This document shows positions 31,873-43,587 of a DNA stretch of 64,000 nt, piece after piece. Location: NCBI RefSeq assembly GCF_009982895.1, contig NZ_WXZL01000010.1, positions 62,001 through 126,000 of the forward strand. The letters run 5' to 3'. Both the position numbers and the translations under genes were made by a program. Position 1 is the first letter of the stretch. Each line of letters opens with the position of its first letter. This DNA comes from Deinococcus alpinitundrae (GTDB lineage Bacteria > Deinococcota > Deinococci > Deinococcales > Deinococcaceae). The notes beneath the pieces are model-generated. The model searched no databases. It had not been told where the DNA came from and worked only from the letters and a program-made list of their open reading frames with translations.

Positions 31873-32847
31873 ATGATTCGTTTTGCGCTCCCGCTTTCAC
31901 TGGTTCTGCTCGGCAGCGCCGCCCTCGCCCAGGTGGGGGGCCCCGCCACGTCGCTCAATGGCAACCCGGCCCTCAGCGGCTACACCAGGAGCGGCAACAC
32001 CCTGGCTTCGCCCGACGGTACCCAGATCACGCTCTCCAGTCGGGGACCGTATCTGGCGGGGGCCACCATCACGCTACCGACGTTCGACGCGGCCAGAGCA
32101 GGCCAACTGCTCGGCGTGCTGACCGGCTACGGCGACGGCCTGAGCACGCCCTACGCTGGGTATCTGGGCAATCCGCAGGTCAAGTCTCAGCTCAGTACCC
32201 CGGCGGGCACGTCCATTAACGCCGAGCAGTACCAGGTCACCACCCGGCAGATCGGCGCGAGATTGCAATTCAGCATCAAGCTAAGCGAGGTGCCCGCCAG
32301 CACCTTTGTCAGCACGGCCAACACCACCGGTCCCGACAAGACGGCGGTGGTGCTGCGCTTGTTCAGCGACTTCCAGTGCCCTTACTGCGAGCAGTTCGAA
32401 ACCCAGACCTGGCCCACCCTCAAGGCTGACTTACAGAAAAGTTTCGGCGGCAAAATCAGGGTCGAGTTTCACCAGTTGCCTTTAGAGCAGCTGCACCCCA
32501 ACGCCCGCGCCGCCGCCGAGGCCAGCGAGTGCGCTGCCGCGCAGGGGCAGTTCTGGGCCTATAAGGACACGCTATTTGATCCCAGAAACTGGGCAGTCTG
32601 GACGGTAGCCGCCAATCCCAATCCCAATTTCCTGGCGCTGGCAGCGGGCGCCAAGCTCAACGCCGACCAGTTCAAGACCTGCCTGGCCAATCGGGACGGC
32701 AAGGTAGCAGTGGACGCGGGGCTGAAGGAAGCGGCGGCGGTGGGCGTTAACGGCACCCCGACCTTGTACGTCAACGGCTACAAGGTGGCCAACATCTACG
32801 ACCCCGCCGCCACCCTGCAACTGATCCGCTACGTGCTGGGCCAGTAA
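31873..32847 (+). CDS. Exported DsbA-like thiol-disulfide oxidoreductase
   Basis: A 324-aa protein with a signal peptide ([20 protein letters not shown]). A roughly 130-residue N-terminal region has no recognised domain. The C-terminal thioredoxin-fold domain has active site CPYC (Cys169/Cys172) in [19 protein letters not shown]. The cis-Pro loop is in [16 protein letters not shown]. This layout resembles DsbA-type oxidases (BdbD-like), which would form disulfides in secreted proteins. Several neighbouring exported proteins carry Cys pairs. A DsbB/VKOR partner is not seen in the window. Confidence 0.9.
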   Translation: MIRFALPLSLVLLGSAALAQVGGPATSLNGNPALSGYTRSGNTLASPDGTQITLSSRGPYLAGATITLPTFDAARAGQLLGVLTGYGDGLSTPYAGYLGNPQVKSQLSTPAGTSINAEQYQVTTRQIGARLQFSIKLSEVPASTFVSTANTTGPDKTAVVLRLFSDFQCPYCEQFETQTWPTLKADLQKSFGGKIRVEFHQLPLEQLHPNARAAAEASECAAAQGQFWAYKDTLFDPRNWAVWTVAANPNPNFLALAAGAKLNADQFKTCLANRDGKVAVDAGLKEAAAVGVNGTPTLYVNGYKVANIYDPAATLQLIRYVLGQ

Positions 32848-32885
32848 CAGTTGGAGCACTTGTCGGTCAGGCACAATGGGGCCTT

Positions 32886-34490
32886 ATGGAAGGTCTAGCC
32901 CTGGCCCACACCCTCGCCGAGTTGCGCGAACACCTGCCCGCCCGCACGCTCGGCTGGGTCTTCCCCGACGAAACCTCGGCGGCGCTGCTGCTCGAAGGCC
33001 GCCGGGGCGTCAGCAATCTGGTGCTCTCCTACCGCCCGCCGCAGCCGGTGCTGTATCTCAGCCGCGAGCGCCTGCGCGGCGACGCCCACAACGCCTTTCA
33101 GCGCTTTCTGGCGGCCAAGGTGCGCGGTGACCTCACCAGCGCCCAGCAACTCAAGCTCGATAGGGTGGCTCAGCTCAGTTTCGCGGGCGAGGGCGGCTTC
33201 GTGGATGTGCCCGCCGTCAGGCTGCTGTTCGAGCTGACCGGGCGCAACACCAATCTGCTGGTGCTGGAGCTGCTGGCAGACAGTGTTGAAGGAGAGGAAT
33301 CCACGGACGCCTGGCAGGGCCGCATCCTCACCGCCGGGCGCGAGATCACCGGCAGCCGCAACCGCTTTCGCACAGTCCGCAGCGGCGGGCGGTACGTGAC
33401 GCCGCCGCCCTACACCAAGCTCGACCCCCGCACCATGACGGAGGACGAGGCCCGGACACTGGCCGAGCTGCCACTGGCCCGCTGGCGTGAGCGCGTCGAC
33501 GGGCTGGGGCCGACCCTCAGCGCCGAGCTGGTACGCCGGGCTGGGATGAGTGGACCGCCGGGCGAGCAGTGGCCGCAGGCGCTAAGAGCTCTGCAGAGCC
33601 TAGTCACCGATCCGACCCTGAGCGCCTCGGACAGCGACCTCAACGACGCCTCGCGCGAGTCGGCCCGCAGTGAAAAGGCCGCGCAGCTGCGCAAGGCCCT
33701 GCGCGAACCGCTGGCCAAGCGCCTGACCCTGCTGACCCACCAGCTCGGCGACGTGGAGCGGGCGACCAGCGGGCTGGACGAGGCTGCCAAGGACCGCCGC
33801 GAGGCCGATCTGTTGATGGCCTACGCGCACACCCTGGAACCCGGCGCAGTGTCGGCGCTGCTGCCCGACTTTTCCGGCGAGGGTGAGGTGCCGGTGGCGC
33901 TGGAAGCCGCCCTGACACCCATCCAGAATGCCGAGAAGCGCTACGCCCGCGCCCGCCGCCGCGAGGAGGTCTTCGCGCGCCTGGCCGAGCGCGAACCCAC
34001 CCTGCGCGCCGACTATGCCGAAGTCGAGCGCCGCCTGGCCGATCTCGACGGGGCCAGCCTGGAGCAGCTCGAAGCGCTGGAAAAGCAGCTCAGCGCCGAG
34101 CAGCCGCTGCGCAGTGCCTACGGCGCGCGCTACACCTCGCCGGGCGGCCTGGAAGTGCTGGTGGGCCGCAACAACAAGGAAAATGCCGCGCTGACCCACC
34201 GGCTGGGCCGCAGCCAGGACTACTGGTTTCACGCCCAGGGCTACCCCGGCTCGCACGTGCTTGTGCGCTCCGGCGGGCGCGACCTCGATCTGCCGGATAT
34301 TCTGTACGCCGCCCGGCTGGCCGCCTGGCACAGCAAGGCCCGGCAAAGCGGCAATGTGCCGGTGGACTACACCCGCATCAAGCACGTCTGGCGACCCAAG
34401 GGTGCAGCCAGCGGCCAGGTGCAGTACACCCAGCAAAAAACCGTCTACGTAGACCCGCTCGACCCCCGCACGGAGGAAGGCAGCAGCTGA
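32886..34490 (+). CDS. rqcH: Ribosome quality-control factor RqcH (NFACT family)
   Basis: A 534-aa NFACT protein. RqcH binds stalled 50S subunits and recruits tRNA-Ala to add C-terminal alanine tails to nascent chains. The NFACT-N domain keeps the Asp-Arg pair needed for tailing (LDRVAQL, residues 92-93). A helical coiled-coil middle (about 280-400) follows. The C-terminal NFACT-R domain reads [39 protein letters not shown] and [20 protein letters not shown] lies 8 nt before the ATG. It was formerly annotated as fibronectin-binding. Confidence 0.93.
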   Translation: MEGLALAHTLAELREHLPARTLGWVFPDETSAALLLEGRRGVSNLVLSYRPPQPVLYLSRERLRGDAHNAFQRFLAAKVRGDLTSAQQLKLDRVAQLSFAGEGGFVDVPAVRLLFELTGRNTNLLVLELLADSVEGEESTDAWQGRILTAGREITGSRNRFRTVRSGGRYVTPPPYTKLDPRTMTEDEARTLAELPLARWRERVDGLGPTLSAELVRRAGMSGPPGEQWPQALRALQSLVTDPTLSASDSDLNDASRESARSEKAAQLRKALREPLAKRLTLLTHQLGDVERATSGLDEAAKDRREADLLMAYAHTLEPGAVSALLPDFSGEGEVPVALEAALTPIQNAEKRYARARRREEVFARLAEREPTLRADYAEVERRLADLDGASLEQLEALEKQLSAEQPLRSAYGARYTSPGGLEVLVGRNNKENAALTHRLGRSQDYWFHAQGYPGSHVLVRSGGRDLDLPDILYAARLAAWHSKARQSGNVPVDYTRIKHVWRPKGAASGQVQYTQQKTVYVDPLDPRTEEGSS

Positions 34491-34536
34491 TTGCCCTCAT
34501 CTCCCCCACCGAACCGGGCGGCATGATGGGCCACTG

Positions 34537-35307
34537 ATGCGCCGCGCCTTTCTCCCCTTTCTGCTGCCCCTTTCCCTGACCGGATGCGCGCCTGCCGGAG
34601 CGCTGGACGTGACTTCTCCCGTTTGGCAGGGCAACAGCTATACCGTTACGACCCTCGACCCCAGCCGCGACACCCTGCGGCTCTACTGGAAAAACCCGCG
34701 GACGGGCCAGCCGTTCCTGCGCTTCCAGACACTGCGGGCGTATCTGGCGGGGCGCAATGAAACGGTTGTGTTTGCCACCAACAGCGGCATCTATACTCCC
34801 GCCTACGCGCCGCTGGGCCTGCATGTGGAGGGCGGTCAGACGCTGGTCCGCCTCAACAATGCCCGCAGCAACGCCGGAACCGGCGGCGGCAACTTCTCGC
34901 TGCGGCCCAACGGGGTGTTCTGGATTGGGGCGGGCAAAGCGGGCATTCTGGAAACCGACGCCTACGCCCGGCGCAGCCCCAGCGCCGAGTTCGCCACCCA
35001 GAGCGGGCCGCTGCTGGTGAGTGGCGGCAACGTGCATCCCGAATTCAATGCCCGCAGCACCAGCTTTAAGCTCAGGAGCGGCGTGGGCGTGTGCCGGGAC
35101 AATCAGACCGGAAAAACGCTGATCAAGTTCGTCATCAGCGCTGCGCCGGTCAACTTCTACACCTTCGCCACCTTCTTCAGAGACGCCCTGAACTGCCCCG
35201 ACGCCCTCTACCTCGACGGCTCAATAAGCGCCCTCTACACGCCGCAGCTAGGTGACGGGCAGTTCGTCAACTACGCCGGAATGTGGGCAGTGACCACCAA
35301 GCGCTGA
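34537..35307 (+). CDS. Phosphodiester glycosidase-family (NAGPA/DUF2233) lipoprotein
   Basis: A 256-aa exported protein with lipobox LSLTGC (about residue 17). The NAGPA-type domain is marked by [20 protein letters not shown], a [14 protein letters not shown] core strand, [13 protein letters not shown] and [12 protein letters not shown] near the C-terminus. In eukaryotes this fold uncovers mannose-6-phosphate; in bacteria it is associated with cell-wall sugar phosphates. CATGAT lies 9 nt before ATG 34537. Its substrate in this organism is unknown. Confidence 0.85.
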   Translation: MRRAFLPFLLPLSLTGCAPAGALDVTSPVWQGNSYTVTTLDPSRDTLRLYWKNPRTGQPFLRFQTLRAYLAGRNETVVFATNSGIYTPAYAPLGLHVEGGQTLVRLNNARSNAGTGGGNFSLRPNGVFWIGAGKAGILETDAYARRSPSAEFATQSGPLLVSGGNVHPEFNARSTSFKLRSGVGVCRDNQTGKTLIKFVISAAPVNFYTFATFFRDALNCPDALYLDGSISALYTPQLGDGQFVNYAGMWAVTTKR

Positions 35308-35325
35308 GCGTTTCGTTCCGCCTGC

Positions 35326-36442
35326 TCAGCGCCCAACTTTGGGGGCAGGTTGCGTAATCAGGGTCGGGCCAGAAATGGTGACCATACCACCCGTAAAACC
35401 CACCCTATCGAGGCGCATGCTGCGGTAGCCCGATTGATCGCCGATCTTGCCTGCCGTCCAGGCGTGGTACACCAGCCAGGTTTGATTGCTGTCGTCGGTG
35501 AAGATCGACTGGTGCCCCGGCCACCTCGCCCCGGCTGATGAGCAGCGGCCCGGCGGCCTTGTGGTACGGCCCGGTGAGCTGCGGGCTGGTGGCGTAGCCC
35601 ACCGCGTAGCCGTCACTGTCGAAGGCCCCACCGGAGTAGAGCAGGTAATAGAGCCTGCCCTGGCGGTGCAGCGTCGGCGCTTCGATCACCCGGCCCTCCC
35701 AGGGCTGGTCGTTTTGCAGCAGGACGGTGGACTGCCCCGTCAGCTGCAGACCGTCTCTGCTCAGCGGCTGGATGTAGAGCCAAGTCGGCAGGCCGCAGCA
35801 GTTGCCGTCGTTTTTCCACAGCAGATACGCGTGGCCGTCTGCGTCCACGAAGGGGCTGGGGTCGATGCTGCCGCCCAGCTGGTTCTGACAGACGAGCGGG
35901 CCGTTGCCCACCGCCTCGAAGGGACCCGCCGGACTGCTGGAGACCGCCACGCCGATGCACTGCCTCTTGCTGGCGAGATCGTGGGTCGTGTAATAGAGCT
36001 GGTACTTGCCGTTCAGGTGCACGACCTCGGGGGCCCAGGTCAGACCCGGCAAGGCCCAGCCTGGCAGGGTCGGCAGCGCGTCCTTGCCCTCCGACCAGTG
36101 GACCAGGTCGCGGCTCTCGGCGTACTGCACGTTGCTGCCGCCGCCGTTGGTGGCGTAGGCATAGTAGGTGTTGCCCACCCGCAGGATGAAGGGGTCGGGG
36201 AAGTTAATAGCGATCACCGGGTAGCGAAACGTTTTGGTCAAGACGCGGGCCGAACCGGACTTGACCGTGCTGGACTGAACGGTGCCAGATGGAACCGGAC
36301 CCGGCTGAACAATCGCGGGAACGGCGGCGCGGGGCAGCAGGGGCGCTGAGCCTGCACCGCCTGCCAATGCCGGGCCGAAGAGTAGCGGAGCCAGCCGTGA
36401 GCGTGGCAGGAACGGGACCAGACTGCCCAGGGGCGTCGGCAT
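35326..36442 (-). pseudogene. GH43 arabinosidase-like gene with a 3' frameshift
   Basis: The first reading frame (36442 to about 35520) gives an exported five-bladed beta-propeller glycosidase: signal peptide, [10 protein letters not shown] (base Asp), [12 protein letters not shown] (second Asp) and [10 protein letters not shown] (acid Glu). It then runs into unrelated sequence. The expected end, beginning [20 protein letters not shown] and closing with [11 protein letters not shown], continues in another frame to the stop at 35326. Loss of one G in GAGGTGGCCGGGGCACCAG (about 35513-35526) would restore one frame of about 371 residues, including the His that binds the central metal. AGGAGGAGG supports ATG 36442. 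It may be a true mutation or a base-calling error. Confidence 0.8.
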
Positions 36443-36525
36443 GGGCGGGCCTCCTCCTGAGGTTAGGAAAAGGCAGGCGGCGCGGCGGAGCTGAAGCAGC
36501 CAGCATGCTCCCGTTCCCGGCCCGA

Positions 36526-38406
<1,881 letters not shown>

Positions 38407-38495
38407 CGAAACTCCTTTGGGGGAGGCTGGGACTGGACCGGACTTCACGAATCAGACCTCTTTTCACCCAAGCATGCAGGCTGAGCGCCGAGCAG

Positions 38496-38501
38496 AGTTT
38501 A
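38496..38501 (-). promoter_or_regulatory. Possible -10 TAAACT of the GH2-GH43 operon
   Basis: Minus-strand TAAACT lies about 90 nt upstream of the GH2 start. The 194-bp divergent gap would leave room for a regulator site, but no convincing -35 or operator was seen. Confidence 0.3.
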
Positions 38502-38587
38502 GCAAGTGGCCCAGTTGACCTGCCTGACGCTCATGGCGCGACCAGGCCAGGCTGATCCGGGCTACTCAGCTCTAGTCTGCCCAGCTT

Positions 38588-38593
38588 TAGACT
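38588..38593 (+). promoter_or_regulatory. -10 hexamer TAGACT for asparaginase
   Basis: TAGACT ends 7 nt before ATG 38601, with GGGCGGC between. Confidence 0.58.
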
Positions 38594-38600
38594 GGGCGGC

Positions 38601-39590
38601 ATGGGTACTCCTGTTTCCCGGCTGGCCGTCATTCACACGGGCGGCACCATCGCCAGCCGTCCCGATCCCGGTGGCGCGGGCCTGACGCCGCAGCGAGCGC
38701 CGCAAACGCCGGTGTCGGGGCCGATTCGCCCGGAGCACATCGACGACATTCAGGCGTTCAATCTGCCCAGCCCACACATCACGCCCGCGCACATGGAGAG
38801 CCTGCGCGGACTGATCGAGGACCTCGCGCCGGAGTACGGCGGCCTGGTCGTGACCCACGGCACCGACACGCTCGAGGAAACGGCTTTCTTTTTACACCTG
38901 ACGCTCGGCACGCCTGCCGGGGTGGTGCTGACCGGCAGCATGCGCCACGCTGAGGAGCCGAGCTGGGACGGCCCCGGCAATCTCCACGATGCGGCGCAGG
39001 TGGCCGTGAATGCCCAGACGCGGGGGCGCGGCCCGCTGGTGGTGTTCGGCGGCGATATTTTTGATGCCCGCACCGTGACCAAGGTACATACCACGGCAGT
39101 GGACGCCTTCGGGGGCTACCCCGGCCCGATTGGGCGCATCGATTACGGACCTGCCGGGGCGGCGCTGCACTACTTCGCCCGCCCCGAGCCGCGCCCGCTC
39201 TACCGCCCCGCACGGGTCGATGCCCGCGTGGAAGTGCTCTACGCCTACGCCGGGTGGCAGGGTGAGGGTTACGCGGAAGCGGCCGAGCGGGCTGACGGCC
39301 TGGTGATCGCCGCGCTGGGCACCGGCAATTTGCCCGCCGAACTGCTGGCGCTGATTGAGCAGACCTGCACACGCACCCAAAAGCCCGTCGTCATCGCCAC
39401 ACGCACCCACGCCGGGCCGGTGCTGCCGATCTACGGCTATCCGGGCGGCGGGGCCACGCTGGTGCGCGCCGGGGCGATTCCCGCCAGCTTCCTCAACGCC
39501 CACAAGGCCCGCATCCTGCTGATCGTGCTGCTGGGCCTGAACCTGAGCCGGGCCGAGATCGCTGGGGTGTTCGGGCGGGGAGCGTTTTGA
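38601..39590 (+). CDS. ansA: L-asparaginase
   Basis: A 329-aa type I/II asparaginase that deaminates Asn to Asp. The two catalytic Thr loops are present: IHTGGTIASRPDP near the N-terminus and VVTHGTDTLEETAFFLHLTL near residue 90. VVLTGSMRHAEEPSWDGPGN completes the active-site block. No signal peptide is seen, so it is cytoplasmic. It is a single gene between the GH2 operon and a terminator. Confidence 0.93.
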   Translation: MGTPVSRLAVIHTGGTIASRPDPGGAGLTPQRAPQTPVSGPIRPEHIDDIQAFNLPSPHITPAHMESLRGLIEDLAPEYGGLVVTHGTDTLEETAFFLHLTLGTPAGVVLTGSMRHAEEPSWDGPGNLHDAAQVAVNAQTRGRGPLVVFGGDIFDARTVTKVHTTAVDAFGGYPGPIGRIDYGPAGAALHYFARPEPRPLYRPARVDARVEVLYAYAGWQGEGYAEAAERADGLVIAALGTGNLPAELLALIEQTCTRTQKPVVIATRTHAGPVLPIYGYPGGGATLVRAGAIPASFLNAHKARILLIVLLGLNLSRAEIAGVFGRGAF

Positions 39591-39604
39591 AGGCAGCCCA
39601 GGAA

Positions 39605-39639
39605 AAGCGCCCCGGCCCTGAACCCTGGCCGGGACGCTT
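39605..39639. terminator. 13-bp hairpin after asparaginase
   Basis: Arms AAGCGCCCCGGCC (39605-39617) and GGCCGGGACGCTT (39627-39639) pair with one C-A mismatch around a 9-nt loop. It lies between convergent genes and may act in both directions. Confidence 0.75.
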
Positions 39640-39651
39640 CTGGGGAGAGGT

Positions 39652-40704
39652 TCAGGGAATCAGGTATGTAACGACGAGCTGGGCCTTGGTCGCCTCAAGG
39701 TTGCTGACGGCGATGTAATCTGCCGAGCTGTCGCCGTTGGTGTCCTTGGGAAACGACAGCCGGACCTCGCTGAGGTTGCCGCGCGCCACGCGGTTGGTCA
39801 GATCGTCTCTCAGCCAGGGGCTGATGTCGCTGGTGTTCCAGCCGGTGGTCGTGCTGACGAACAGGCAGATGATGGTGCTGGCGCAGGGCGTCTCGTCGGT
39901 CAGGCCGCGCACGTCTGCCGAGAGCGGCGCGATGCCGTAGGCGCTGCCGGCAATGGTGTTGCCGTAGGCCACGTGTTCCAGGGCCACGCTCTTGCCGGTA
40001 TACAAGCAGAACTGGCCGCTGCACGACTGGAACAGATCGGTCAACGGTGTGCCCACGAAGGAGTCAACGTACATCCGCACCCGCGCCGCCACGATGTTGG
40101 CCGGATTGAGGTCGCTTGGCAGCCCGGTGAGGTCGAAGCCGACGAAGCCGCGCCGCGAGGTGTTGTTGGCCTGATCACCCACCCGGATGTCTCCCGCCAC
40201 CGAGTTGACCGTGAAGGTGTTGCTGATCTCGCCCACCGTGCTGGCCCTGACCGGCAAGGTCGCCGAGAGCTGCCGGAAGGTCTTGAAGCTGGCGCTGGTC
40301 GGGTTGCTCAGTGCGTTGCCCTTGAGGTCAGTGGCGGTGTTGGTGATCTGAAAGCTGTAGCTTTTGCCGGTGTTGGTGTAGACCAGATCGGCATTGGGAT
40401 TGACGGTCATGACCTTGCCGGAGGCGTCCCAACTGATGGTGCTCGCTCCCAGGTCTGCCGACTGAAACGCCGCCTGGGCGCTGGCCTGATTCATAGCCTC
40501 GGAAAAGGTCACGACGATGTTGGCGTCCTTGGCGACGCCGGTCGAGCTGCTGGCGGGCGTCACCGAGACGATGCTGGGCGGGGTGGTGTCGCTGGGGTCC
40601 GGCGGCGGTGGAGCAGGATTCGAGCCGCTACAGGCGGACAGACTCAGGGTCAACGCGGCCATGGCCAGGCCCAGACCAGACGAAACAGTTGGAAAAAGAC
40701 GCAT
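39652..40704 (-). CDS. Ig-like (SbsA/Big_5) lipoprotein
   Basis: A 350-aa predicted lipoprotein. The lipobox SLSAC (about residue 24) is followed by a Pro-rich spacer. A bacterial Ig-like domain starts TPPSIVSVTPASSSTGVA and includes IVVTFSEAMNQASAQAAFQS (about 40-140). A larger C-terminal beta-rich domain (GFVGFDLTGLPSDLNPANIV, then RLSFPKDTNGDSSADYIAVS) resembles disaggregatase/DNRLRE-type modules. ATG 40704 and GTG 40707 are both possible; GGAGG serves either. It is likely surface-attached. Two TTTGACG motifs 11 bp apart lie upstream. Confidence 0.8.
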   Translation of the reverse strand: MRLFPTVSSGLGLAMAALTLSLSACSGSNPAPPPPDPSDTTPPSIVSVTPASSSTGVAKDANIVVTFSEAMNQASAQAAFQSADLGASTISWDASGKVMTVNPNADLVYTNTGKSYSFQITNTATDLKGNALSNPTSASFKTFRQLSATLPVRASTVGEISNTFTVNSVAGDIRVGDQANNTSRRGFVGFDLTGLPSDLNPANIVAARVRMYVDSFVGTPLTDLFQSCSGQFCLYTGKSVALEHVAYGNTIAGSAYGIAPLSADVRGLTDETPCASTIICLFVSTTTGWNTSDISPWLRDDLTNRVARGNLSEVRLSFPKDTNGDSSADYIAVSNLEATKAQLVVTYLIP

Positions 40705-40792
40705 CACAGACCGCCTCCTGACCGGGCGGGCGGCGACGTTCTGATGGGTCCGCCCTGTGTGCCCGGTCTGGAGAGCACTCTAGAAGGTGGGG

Positions 40793-40810
40793 CGTCAAAT
40801 CCCCGTCAAA
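40793..40810 (-). promoter_or_regulatory. Direct repeat of TTTGACG upstream of the Ig-like lipoprotein gene
   Basis: TTTGACG occurs at 40804-40810 and 40793-40799 on the minus strand, exactly one helical turn (11 bp) apart. One could be a -35 (TTGACG), or the pair could be a tandem binding site for a response regulator. Confidence 0.35.
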
Positions 40811-40837
40811 GTGTGGCCAGCAGGGTGTGAACCGCGC

Positions 40838-41149
40838 TCAGGCCAGCAGCAAGGCGCGCACCTTCAGCGCCGGGCTGTCCTCAGAGGGCGCGCCCGTGCG
40901 GCGCAAGATCAGCACGTCAAGCTGGGCGTCGGGCACCAGAAACGGCAGCCAGCTGTGGGCCAGGTAGCCCAGGGCCTCACGCGCTTGGGCCTGCAACATC
41001 ACGTCGCTGCCCGCGCAGCGGTCCAGACCGCGCAGCACCAGCACCGCCCGCTCGCCGCTGCCGGTCTGCCAGACATCGGCCTGACCGAACCGGTCAATGC
41101 CAGCCGCATCGCGGTATTCGAATTCATGGGCCTGCCGAATCAGTCGCAC
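40838..41149 (-). CDS. Small protein of unknown function
   Basis: A 103-aa soluble protein: VRLIRQAHEFEYRDAAG, then a likely beta-alpha unit (RAVLVLRGLDRCAGSDVMLQ), AREALGYLAHSWLPFLVPDA and a final strand LDVLILRRTG. No domain is recognised. GTG 41149 is chosen because it follows a GGGAGG/AAGG purine-rich stretch; a frame start at 41215 would add a low-quality N-terminus. A TACACT on the minus strand (about 41191) may be its promoter. Whether it is truly expressed is uncertain. Confidence 0.55.
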   Translation of the reverse strand: MRLIRQAHEFEYRDAAGIDRFGQADVWQTGSGERAVLVLRGLDRCAGSDVMLQAQAREALGYLAHSWLPFLVPDAQLDVLILRRTGAPSEDSPALKVRALLLA

Positions 41150-41303
41150 CCTTGTCTGCCCACCTCCCTGCCTGACTGTGATTGGTCCCAGTGTAGGCCA
41201 GGGCGGAGGGTACACATGACCCTCAAGTGAGTATGAAGCGTCTCTTCAGGTGAGACCGGGTTCTATCAGCTGCAGCTCAGGTTCGGGCGTTCGGCCCCAC
41301 GGG

Positions 41304-42506
41304 TCAGCTCAGTTTGGCTCTGAACTGGTCGTAGCCGAACTCGCGCACGATCTGGTATTCACCGCGCTGGTGCCAGATACCGATATCGGGGTGCTTGACG
41401 CCGTTGAAGAAGCTGGTCTTGACCATGGTGTAGTGAATCATGTCGTCGAAAATGACCCGCTCGCCGACTTTGAGGGCATGGCCGAACGAGTACTCGTCGA
41501 TCACGTCGCCCGCCAGACAGGTCGTGCCGCCCAGCAAGTAGTCGTGCGGCAACTCGCCGGGCAGTCCAGCCCCCAGCACGTTCGGGCGGTAGGGCATTTC
41601 CAGCACGTCGGGCATGTGGGCACTCACCGATACGTCCATCAGCGCGATCTGCTTGCCGTTCTCGACCACGTCCAGCACGGTGCTGACCAGCCAGCCGGTG
41701 CGCCAGCCGAAGGCCGAGCCGGGTTCCAGAATCACGTCCACGTCCCACTTTTCCCGGAAGGCGCGCGCCAGCCGGATCAGGCGGTCGGTGTCGTAACCCT
41801 CGCGGGTCATCAGGTGGCCGCCGCCGAAGTTGACCCAACGCATCTGCGGCAAGAACTCGCTGAAATTGCGCTCCACGACTTCGAGGGTGCGCTCCAGGGT
41901 ATCAGCGTCCTTCTCACAGAGGGTGTGGAAGTGCAGGCCATCCACGCCCTCCAAGAGATCGGCCCGGAAGTTGCTGCGGGTCACCCCCAGGCGCGAGAAC
42001 GGCCCGGCCGGGTTGTAGAGATCGGTCTCGACCTCAGCGTATTCGGGGTTGATGCGAATGCCGATACCGACCTGCTTGCCCCCGGCTCGGGCGGCCTCGA
42101 CCTGCGGCCTGAAGCGCTCCCACTGAGAGAAGGAGTTGAAGGTGAGGTGGTCGGCCAGCGCCAGCAGCTCGGGAAACTCGCCGTCACTGTAGGCCGGAGC
42201 GTAGACGTGCACCTCGCCGCGCATTTCCTGCCGGGCCAGCAGCGCCTCGTTGAGGCTGCTGGCGGTCGCCCCGGTGATCCCGGCCTCGCGCAGCCAGCCA
42301 AAGGTGCTGAACATCGAAAATCCCTTGAAGGCCACGATGATCTGCGCGCCGCTGAGGTCTTGCACCTGCGAGATCAGGGCCAGGTTGCGCCGCAGCCGCG
42401 ATTCGTCAAGCACGAAGGCGGGGCTGGGAATGGTGTTCCAGGGAATGGCGTCGGCGGGGTACACGTCGGGCAAGGTGATGGGAAACTCGGGGGCAACGGC
42501 AGTCAT
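41304..42506 (-). CDS. nspC: Carboxynorspermidine decarboxylase
   Basis: A 400-aa PLP enzyme of the alanine-racemase-fold decarboxylases. NspC decarboxylates carboxy(nor)spermidine, the last step of the Asp-semialdehyde-based spermidine/norspermidine route. The PLP Lys is in QIIVAFKGFSMFSTFGWL (about 60-77). The catalytic His is in LHFHTLCEKD, GGGHLMTREGYD is the phosphate loop, and GGTTCLAGDVIDEY is the dimer active-site loop. ATG 42506 follows TACCCT by 6 nt. The partner dehydrogenase is not adjacent. Confidence 0.92.
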   Translation of the reverse strand: MTAVAPEFPITLPDVYPADAIPWNTIPSPAFVLDESRLRRNLALISQVQDLSGAQIIVAFKGFSMFSTFGWLREAGITGATASSLNEALLARQEMRGEVHVYAPAYSDGEFPELLALADHLTFNSFSQWERFRPQVEAARAGGKQVGIGIRINPEYAEVETDLYNPAGPFSRLGVTRSNFRADLLEGVDGLHFHTLCEKDADTLERTLEVVERNFSEFLPQMRWVNFGGGHLMTREGYDTDRLIRLARAFREKWDVDVILEPGSAFGWRTGWLVSTVLDVVENGKQIALMDVSVSAHMPDVLEMPYRPNVLGAGLPGELPHDYLLGGTTCLAGDVIDEYSFGHALKVGERVIFDDMIHYTMVKTSFFNGVKHPDIGIWHQRGEYQIVREFGYDQFRAKLS

Positions 42507-42512
42507 AAACCC

Positions 42513-42518
42513 AGGGTA
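42513..42518 (-). promoter_or_regulatory. -10 hexamer TACCCT for nspC
   Basis: Minus-strand TACCCT, 6-nt gap to ATG 42506. The divergent trpS -10 begins 52 bp away. Confidence 0.58.
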
Positions 42519-42569
42519 CACAATGGACGGGTGGGCCTTTGTGCTGATTCAGCCGCCCCAGATTGGCGC

Positions 42570-42575
42570 TACACT
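42570..42575 (+). promoter_or_regulatory. -10 hexamer TACACT for trpS
   Basis: TACACT ends 7 nt before ATG 42583 and excludes the long in-frame upstream extension that overlaps nspC. Confidence 0.6.
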
Positions 42576-42582
42576 TCCCCGC

Positions 42583-43581
42583 ATGTCACGGGTCTTTTCA
42601 GGAATCCAGCCTACCGGAGAGCCGCACATCGGCAACCTGTTCGGAGCGATGTTCAATTATGTCAAGTTGGGCCAGCAGTACGGCAAAGAAGCGATTTACT
42701 GCATCGTCGATCTGCACGCGCCTACCAATCCGCTGGCCTACGACAAGGACACCCTTGGCCGCCTCACCTACGAGATGGCACTGGCGAATATGGCCGCAGG
42801 GCTCGACCCCGAGAAGGTCATCTTCTTCGTGCAGTCGCACGTGCGCGAGCACACCGAGCTGAGCTGGCTGCTCACGGTGCAGACCCCGGTGGGCGAGCTG
42901 GAGCGCATGACCCAGTACAAGGACAAGGCGGGCAAGCTGGAGAGCGTTCCGGCAGGGCTGCTGATGTACCCGGTGCTGATGGCTGCCGACATTTTGCTCT
43001 ACAAGGCCGACACCGTGCCGGTGGGCGAGGACCAGGTGCAGCACATCGAGCTGACCCGCGAGATCGCCCGGCGGTTTAACCACACCTTCGGCGAAACCTT
43101 TCCCGAGCCCAAAGCGGTGCTGACCCAGGATGCCCTGCGCGTGCCGGGTGTGGACGGCAACGGCAAGATGGGCAAGAGCAAGGGGCCGGGCAGCACCATC
43201 GGCGTGCTGGAAGACTTCGGCAGCATCTGGCAGAAACTGCGGGTGGCCCCCACCGACCCCGCCCGCGTGCGCCGCACCGACCCCGGCAACCCCGACATCT
43301 GCCTGATTTTCGATTACCACAAATTGTTTTCCGATCTGCCGACCATCGAGATGGTGGACGTGGAGTGCCGCCGCGCCGGAATCGGCTGCATCGACTGCAA
43401 GAAAGCGCTGCTGGGTGGCATCGAGCGCACCCTGACACCCATTCAAGAACGCGCCGCCGCCCTGAACCAGGAGCCGCAGCGGGTCTACGACGCACTGGCC
43501 CACGGAGCCGAGCAGGCCCGCGCCATCGCTCAGCCGGTGATGGCGGAAGTGCGGGAGAAGATGGGGTTTTCGAAGCTGTGA
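42583..43581 (+). CDS. trpS: Tryptophanyl-tRNA synthetase
   Basis: A 332-aa class I synthetase that charges tRNA-Trp. The HIGH-type motif is GEPHIGNLFG (about 14) and the KMSKS-type motif GKMGKSKGPG (about 195). ADILLYKADTVPVGEDQVQH lies near 130. The anticodon-binding C-terminus is normal in length. A cysteine cluster (VDVECRRAGIGCIDCKKALL, about 260) is present; some bacterial TrpRS carry an Fe-S cluster in this region, so it may be a cluster site. ScpA follows after 6 nt. Confidence 0.95.
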   Translation: MSRVFSGIQPTGEPHIGNLFGAMFNYVKLGQQYGKEAIYCIVDLHAPTNPLAYDKDTLGRLTYEMALANMAAGLDPEKVIFFVQSHVREHTELSWLLTVQTPVGELERMTQYKDKAGKLESVPAGLLMYPVLMAADILLYKADTVPVGEDQVQHIELTREIARRFNHTFGETFPEPKAVLTQDALRVPGVDGNGKMGKSKGPGSTIGVLEDFGSIWQKLRVAPTDPARVRRTDPGNPDICLIFDYHKLFSDLPTIEMVDVECRRAGIGCIDCKKALLGGIERTLTPIQERAAALNQEPQRVYDALAHGAEQARAIAQPVMAEVREKMGFSKL

Positions 43582-43587
43582 CGACCC

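Noticed and set aside
41221..41303. GGTTC-containing stretch looked like a tRNA T-arm
   Set aside because: No acceptor stem, anticodon loop or CCA context could be folded around it.
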